Shown piece by piece: positions 1 through 7,500 of a stretch of 8,528 nt of DNA (positions are counted from its first letter, which is position 1; the number at the start of each line of letters is the position of its first letter). A program made the position numbers and the translations under genes. Where the stretch lies: assembly GCA_023247815.1 (NCBI GenBank), contig JAHFFS010000052.1, positions 1 to 8,528 on the forward strand. Reading direction: 5' to 3'. Source of the DNA: Candidatus Omnitrophota bacterium (GTDB taxonomy: Bacteria > Omnitrophota > Gorgyraeia > Zapsychrales > JANLHA01). Under the pieces are notes generated by a model. The model had not been told where the DNA came from. It made no database searches and was given only the letters and a program-made list of their open reading frames with translations.

Positions 1-1590
1 TGGAAGAAAGTTTTGGAGTACACTCCGATAGATCAAGTCGACAAAAATCCTGATGTTTTGGGTTTAAAAGACATTTTAATGAAAGAACGGACCGGTCAGT
101 ATGGCGACATGCGTCAGTTATTGAAAGAGACCGGCTTCTCTGGCACCGAATGGGTGCGTAAAGAGTCGAGCAGGACTTGGGAAGGCGCGATCAAGATGTG
201 GGAAGACTTGATTGAGCAGGCGAAGGCCAAAGATTTGAGCAAGGATATCTTGGATTATGCCCGTCATCACCTGCGGATCGCCAAGCATATGATGTATGTT
301 GAGCAGGCACAGTTCCATACCATTAAGCCAACGCTGAAGAATTTGAACATCGCTATTCGTTTGGCGGAACACGGAGATGAAAGTGAGAGCATGAGAGGCC
401 ACGCCGGGATTTTCGCGGTCATGCTGGGGTTAGGAGAAAAGATATTCCCGACCGAGATCATTTCGCATAGCGAGCGAAATGATTTTGCCAGTGTCAGTTC
501 TCGAGCGGTGAGTCTGAAAAATGTTTCCGATTTTAAAACCAAAGTCAGTGATCTTTCCAAAGAGCAGGAAGACCGCGTTAAGGACAAGCGTTTGGGCTTG
601 ACGGTCGGCGAGAACCTCACCTACAAAGGGCACCAAGCGGTTGACATGGCCACAGCCATTGAAAAATTGACGTTTGCCGAGCAGCTGAGGCTGGCCCGTC
701 TGACCGGCGTAGACCAACAGCTCAATCCCAGCGCGACAACGATGAGCAAGGAAACCCAAGTCGATATCGTGCTGGGCTTGGCCGAGGCCGGGATCACTTC
801 GGTTCCCGACGCCGTCAGAGTAGCTTCGATTGTGACCTTTTACCAAGATGTTTTCAATATTTCTTACACTTACAGCGTCGAAGAGTTGCAGGACATCCGT
901 TTCATCATCGCGGATTGTGAGGGCCGTCCGTATGACTTGCCGCGTCGTCTGGCCTCTTACTTCGAGTTGCCGATGAACGCGCCATTTTTAGCGGCGATCA
1001 ACGAGCGGTTCAAGGGTCTGGCTGTACTGGACCTGGAAATCCGCAGATTGGCGAGAAGGTTTGCCAACAATCAATCCATTACGGAACGACAAATCATCCA
1101 AAATAAATTGCTGGAATTGGCTGAGACTTTTGACGCGCAGTTCAACTTCTCGATAGGGGACATCAAAGGCATTATCAACGATAACCGTATGATCAATCGC
1201 AATGGCGATCCAGTCTCGGTCCTTGAATTCGCCCGCGGGTTGGGGGTTTTCCCGACGGTGAATAAGATCAAAGATTTGAAGAAGGCCGAGGAGGTTTTGA
1301 ACACCCTCGAACGCGTGGCTCCGCAATGGCTCAATGAGCAGAAGATCAGTATGATCGGGTCGCTCGCGCAAGGCACAATTTCCATGGCCGCGGTCTTAGA
1401 TGGCATTCCTGATATCAAGGGATACAAGGAACCGATCACGTTAGCGGCCCGCATGATTGACCGTCACGCGCAAGTGAGCAAGGGCGAAATTGCCGCGGTG
1501 ATTCGATCCATTCACAGTTCGATCATTGATTCCTTGCTTTATGAGAAGGACTTGGCGCGTTTGCAAGAACTCTTGCGCTCGGCAGGAAGT
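1..1590 (+). other. Helical N-terminal portion of the giant protein, no family recognised
   Basis: Residues 1-530 are rich in Leu, Ala, Glu, Lys and Arg with few Gly or Pro, as expected for long alpha-helices. Examples are the stretches around 181-240, 241-300, 1021-1140 and 1261-1320, where charged and aliphatic residues alternate with helix-like spacing. There is no membrane segment, signal peptide or catalytic motif that I can name. The codon pattern is uniform and matches the region up to about 4000. It could be a soluble helical-repeat scaffold, but that rests on composition only. Confidence 0.5.
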
Positions 1591-4500
1591 AAAAAGACCG
1601 AGGACAAGAAAAAAGCTGCCGCAAGCGCGGATGCGGAAGGGGAACCCGCGCAGGACGCGGCATCATCCGTCGGAAAAGAGACCATTCCCTTTAGATTTGT
1701 TCGCGAAAAATTGAGTCCAGAGATCGCGGCACGGTTCTCAGCGTCCATGCCCATCGCGGCGTTGCAGGACATGGAAGACGCGGTGAATCAATTCGATAGC
1801 AATCCAACCGGCCAGGAGATTTTAGCTCGGCTCATGACCGGGCATCAGGACGGCAATAGCGTTGATATGATCAAACGCAGCCGTAAAATCAGGGAAATCA
1901 TCGTCGGGATTCCTGATGACACTGATCCTGATAAGTTCAAACCAACGCTAGGCTGGTTCTTCGCTTATTTCAAGGAATTCGATCATTTTGTTAAGAATTA
2001 TTTAAACTTCCATCGTCGGTATGAAGAGTTGTTTAATACCAAAGGGACCGGTACGATTCCAGTCACTATGTCGAACGACGACTATTTCCGCTACCGTGCT
2101 GGACGTGAGTTTTATCAGAACGCGGCAATGTATCTTATCGTCGGGCGTCTGTCACCGGAGAAATTAGCACAGGAGGTCACGGAAGCGAAAATCGATAGTC
2201 GCGCGCAAAAAATAAATGGGCTCGCGAAGCAAGAGCTCCATCTGACTTTTGCTTATCAGCCATTGTATGATCAGGTCGTGAAGATTGAGAATGCCGCTGA
2301 TGATCGAGCATTGATCCGTCTCGATCGGATGCTCAATGAACATAAAGAGAATTTCCCTGCGGGTATTGAAAAGATTAAGATCATGACCATTCCGACGGGT
2401 ACCAATGCGGCCGACCTCAAACCATTTGAACTGGAACGAGTAGAGGGATCTGGAAATATCATTGGCGTGCAAGTGAACCCGATGATCCTTGAAAAGCCGG
2501 CATTATTCAATAACATCTTTATTCCTTTCATCGTTGCCGCGGAAGAAGGAAAAGCCAAGCAGGCGGCGGTGCTCGCGGCCGGCTTGCATGAGCATTTTAT
2601 TGTGGATGGGAAAGTTGTTCCGACGGGAAATGCGGCCTTGGATAGTTTGGCGACGAAAGTCAATGCTAATAAAAATGAGATGAATAAGATCAGCCAAGAC
2701 CTGTTGGACGCGGTGGATGGGTTTAAGGGAGATGTAGCACCGCAGGCGGCCACGTCCGCAGAGTTGGCCCAGGTCAGGCTTGAGTTGCAAAAATATGGAA
2801 TTAGCGATACTTCCCAGGACCTTGATCCACAGGTCTCGATCAATGACCTGCGTCTTGTTGAGGGATATAACTTGCGATACCAGCCGGAACCTGCTGACGC
2901 GGGGATCGAAGTCGCCAATGAGAATTTCCAAGATTTCGTCAATATGGGCGCTATTCCTGACGCGCTTACGCAAGCCGAAGGAGAAGTCGCGCTGTTCACG
3001 CTCAACGGCAAGACGTTTGTCGTTCCGGTCAAATACATTGACGAGCATATTGTGTTGCATGTTGTCTTTGACAATATTTCTTTGGCGATCACCAGTTCGC
3101 CGTTTAGCAATTCCTTGATGGTATTTAAGCGGGATTTGTCGACGTTGGGGGCCAAGCCTTTGAATTTAGGTCTGGTCCGTGAATTGCTCTGGCAGAACGG
3201 TCAGGTCTTGGTCAATCGCGATAACAACCGTTTGCTGCCGCAGGTTTTAGGCCGGGAAATCAATGATGGTTCGTCGACGGAGTCGCGAGCGGTATTTGAG
3301 CAGGTCCCGGTCCAGCGGGTGGACTTTGCTGATCTGAAAAAAGCCTCTCCGAATCTATCCGATCTGCGGGTCATGATGAAGACCGGACGAGACAACTATT
3401 ATGGCTTTGATATGTATGAGTCTTGGAAGGCCGCCAGTTCGATTTGGTTTAACATGAAATTTAATTCAGCTTTAGGTTGGGACAAGGTGCATAAGAAGGC
3501 CTTGACCATTGGTGTCCGCATCCCCGGAACCAACAAAGCCAAGGCGTATTTTGTCAATGTCCTTGATGAGCGGTTTAAAAATTCTTCGAACAACGATGTG
3601 ACATTTACGGATAACATCGACGAAAATCCGGTGACTCTGGTCTTTAACCGTATCACCAAGACGCTGGCCGGAACGTTTACGGGTAGCAGCGGTGTCGCGC
3701 AACCGCTGGCGATCGACGATAAGTGGTTCGCGTTTATGTGGCAGGCGGTCAATCCAACGGCTGCTTTCGACGCTGTTTCAGAAGAAATGCCTTTGGTGGA
3801 AAACCTTAATCAACCAAAAGAATTGGAAACCGTTGCCAATGAATTTTATAAATTAGTGAAGGCGGCTGAGAAAGCCAAGGAAGTTGAGGCTGCTAAGGCC
3901 GCGAAAAACGTCGGGCCGGTTGAGGTTAGCTGGGGCAAGGCCTTTGGCTTATTGGGCGACGATCTGTTGAGGATCACTAAAGAAAGTCCTTTCTTCGAAT
4001 TTCAGAACTTTATGGGTATCGAAACCATGCCAAAGCTGCCGGCGATCAACGTTGGGCCGGTGACGTTAACGGCTCCATTTTTTGTGTCGACGATTGGCGC
4101 GTACGCGGTTTTGGCATCAACATTTGGTCTCACTTGGCCGGCCAGTACGTTGGCCATTGCGAGCATTGCCTGGTCGGCCGTCTTGCACGAATTGGGCCAT
4201 GGTTTGGCGGTTAAGAAGTATGGTGAGAAGATCACCCGCATTTCTCTGCAAGGGATGTTTCAAGCCCGCATCGATTACATGATGCCGCAGCAAGCTAGCG
4301 CCACAATGCGCAAGGATATCACTTTGGCTGGTCCGCTGGTCAACGCCATGCTGGCCATTGGAGGTGCTGCGGTCTTTTATGCCATGGGTTGGCCGATTCT
4401 GGGTCCTTCTGCTGATAAGCTGTATTTTTCTGTTCCGCTCATTGGATCGATTCTGGCCATGAATTCTTATCTAGCTCCTTTTGTTGGGGACGCTGATCGC

Positions 4501-7500
4501 CACATTTTGGGAATTCCTTTACATGATGTCTTGGGCGCCAATTTTGTGACGTTTAACGCGGTCGCGGCATTGACCAACTTGCTGGTCCCGATCGCCCCGA
4601 TTGACGCGTTCCAATGGAGTGTGAGCCGAATTCTGACCAACAACCCGGGGTTAAAATATTATGAGGCTGTAACGAGATTAGGTTGGCGCGGGTATTTTGA
4701 GCGAATCAAACTACAGTCCGCGGGAATAGGGGCTAATTTCAATCCATTTGCGGCCCACAGCTCTGTGCTTGACCCAGTAACGGGTATCTTGACGGCATTT
4801 GTTGGTGGGGCGGTCTATGCCGCAGCGACGAAATTGCAGTCTCCAGCTAAGAGACCTGATTTTAGCCGTAAGGCAGTCATCAATACCAAGATTGCTCCTG
4901 AGCTTCCACGGCCGGATGTTGGCCAGCCAGCAGTGCCGGTTGTCCCTGCGGCACCTATTCCGACGAAAACGATGACACCAGTCTTCATATTAGGGAAGCT
5001 AAGCAACGGGGCAGTGCCTAACAGGAAGACAAATAGAACTCCACTTCATCAAGATGATCAAAGCCAGGGTAGCCGTTCTATGCTACCGGCGGCTCCTTTT
5101 GAGGGTATTCCGCCTTCCAGCGAACAGCCAGGAATCGGCGGTAACGATACATCTCCTCAGCCTAAGCAGCATATTGAAGTCGCGTTATTGGCCAAGGCCA
5201 ACATGTCAGCACAAAGCTCTCCGTCTACGGAATCCTTTAAGCCGAGATTAGAAGGAAATAAATTTGACAGTACCGGCATACCTCCTCCGGCAGGGACAGC
5301 CAAAACTATTCTTTCCTCAGCGAATGTGTCTGAAACAGGCATGTCCGAAGGGGTAGTTGGTAGTCGAGAGACTATCTCTATTGTAACGGTTAAAACAAGT
5401 AACTCATTGACTACAAATGGCTTAGGCCAAATGATAGCCAATGAGGGGTTGTCCGCTTCTCTAGGTGTGTCCGTAAATGACGCAGGGAACGGAAGCAATA
5501 CTCGTTCTTTGAGCCTTGGAAATAATGGGTGGGGTACTAGCCTCTATGCCATGAGCTTGCCGTTGGTGGTTGTTTCGATCGCTAGCGTGTTAAGTGAACG
5601 GCTGGTGGCCATTGCCCGCGCTATTATAGAGAAGGTTCGGTTGTTACGAAGTGTCGTAAGCAGTCATGAAGTAACTGCAAGTTTGCCCGTTCGATCTGGC
5701 AACAGAAAGGAAAGGCAAGATAGACAAAATGCAGTGAATTCTCCGGTTGGGCTAGTGCGTCATGAGGAAAGCCGACCGAAAGTAACCTTGATCCGACCTG
5801 CGCTGTATCAAGCAGGAAGTGATCGAGTAAGTTTTGTTACTGTAACTGGACCGGCTGGAAGGAACATAGGTCTAGCCGATGGCTCTGTCAGAAGTGCTCA
5901 AGGAGTACGAACTAACTCTGGCCTAACTGCTCTGAGTATGGGAGTTGGTGAAGCTGGGGTAGCCACGGAATCTGATGAGAATAGTGCTTCTGGGTATGGA
6001 CAACATAGATTAGTTCGCGCTGTTAGTAGCAGTTCAACAGATAACGGCAGGTTTAGTGAGACTGCCAATTCTCCAGTTCTTGAAGTGCGTCTCGCGAAAG
6101 CAGACAACACGACAAGAAGATTCGCTGTTGGATCAGAAACAGCCTTAATCACAGTTAGCGATCACAGAATCGTTGATTCAAGCAGTCCGACGGAAATAAT
6201 CACCAATTCCTTGATTCCTGGGGTGCGCCCGCAACTCAGGATCAATGCGTTTTATAGGAACTTTGCTTACCCGTTGTCACCGTCGACACCGTTTAGTTAT
6301 CCTGTTTCTCCAGTCTACGTTTATCCCGTATCAACTTCCCATTTCTTCTTCGGCTTCTTTGGCTTCATAAGCCAAGCGAGTAGCGTAAGCATTTTTGCTA
6401 ATCCGCTGTTCTGGCTGGGAGCCATGATCGTCACCCTCATCATTTTAAGCCTGCTCAGATATATGGTACAGGGCAACGCACCGAATAACTTTAACCTTTT
6501 AACCGGAGGTGTCCAATGGTTGTTCTCAACACTCAAAGTTTACCTGGCTTATTTGACAAATTGGATTTTAAGTATCTCATCGATCTTCCCCGTTATGGAG
6601 CTATCTTTACCTCAGCCCAAGACTTTAACGGTAAATCCAAACTCTTCCTCATCTTCATCAAATATCAATACGCAGATCAAGTCTACCAGCGCAATGGGCT
6701 TAGGGGCACCTGGGAAAAACTTGGGCCAGAGGAAGTGCCCAACATTTATAGACGAATCATCGAGCAGACACAACAATGCCCGATCCCGCGGTTCACGAGC
6801 GAAACGCCATTATTCTAGAAACCACCGATTGGTTCGCTTGTTAGTCATTGCCTCATTCTTGACACCGCTGTTCATGCATGCTGAGACCATGGATCTTATT
6901 AAGGAGATTAAGCGGGAAGAAGGCTGGAATCCGAATCTTTATCCAGATTACACAACCCGATCTCACAGCATGGCGGTTGGCTATGGATTCGGGATCAAAT
7001 GGTGGGGGCATCTCATTCCCGACGATGTTGAGCAAGGCAAGCGTCCGATGACTTTAGAAGAGGGCGAGCGCGTTTTAAAAGTGATCGTGGCTTATTATGC
7101 CGATATGGCCCGAGATTTTATCAATGAAGGGTTATCTCCAGAGGAAATGAGGACAATCGGTTTTGAAACTCTGCCCAGGAACACTCGTTTAGCACTAACT
7201 GGGGTAACTTATACCATGGACGGCGGGTACAGAACCGATAAGCATGGAAATCGTAAGGCGGTTGGCATATATACATTTACAGGTTTAAGAAAAGCGCTTC
7301 GTGAGCGGGATTTTGCAAGGGCGGCGTATGAAGTCAATCCTCATAGTGGATTCGCGGGAACGCATCCGAGACGATCAAAAGAGATCTCGAGATATATTGG
7401 GCTTGGCTATGAGGAAGGGGAGCTGGAGACGATCTTTGCTCAGATACGTGAAGAGAAAAAGCAAAGAAATGGGGCGGCTCAGGCTGTCGTAGCTGCCAAT

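Noticed and set aside
118..1371. Series of minus-strand ORFs of 94-138 codons
   Set aside because: All lie antisense to frame 1, overlap each other in different frames and show no recognisable domain; they are shadows.
2587..2598. HEHF (residues 863-866) as a zinc protease motif
   Set aside because: A zincin needs HExxH; the residue at the second His position is Val, and no nearby ligand motif is seen.
2271..3155. Long minus-strand ORF of 294 codons
   Set aside because: It lies antisense to the uninterrupted frame 1 ORF. Its translation is rich in Ser, Ala, Phe and Leu without motifs, as expected for a mirror of a coding strand with this codon use, and no ribosome binding site was evident.
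6359..6375. Perfect 7-bp hairpin TTGGCTT-CAT-AAGCCAA as a terminator
   Set aside because: No T-run follows, the stem is short, and it lies in open coding frame encoding a hydrophobic segment; probably chance.
7301..7492. Plus-strand frame 2 ORF of 63 codons over the end of the lysozyme domain
   Set aside because: It is strongly basic and motif-free, and it overlaps a region whose frame 1 product matches a known fold; an overlap shadow.
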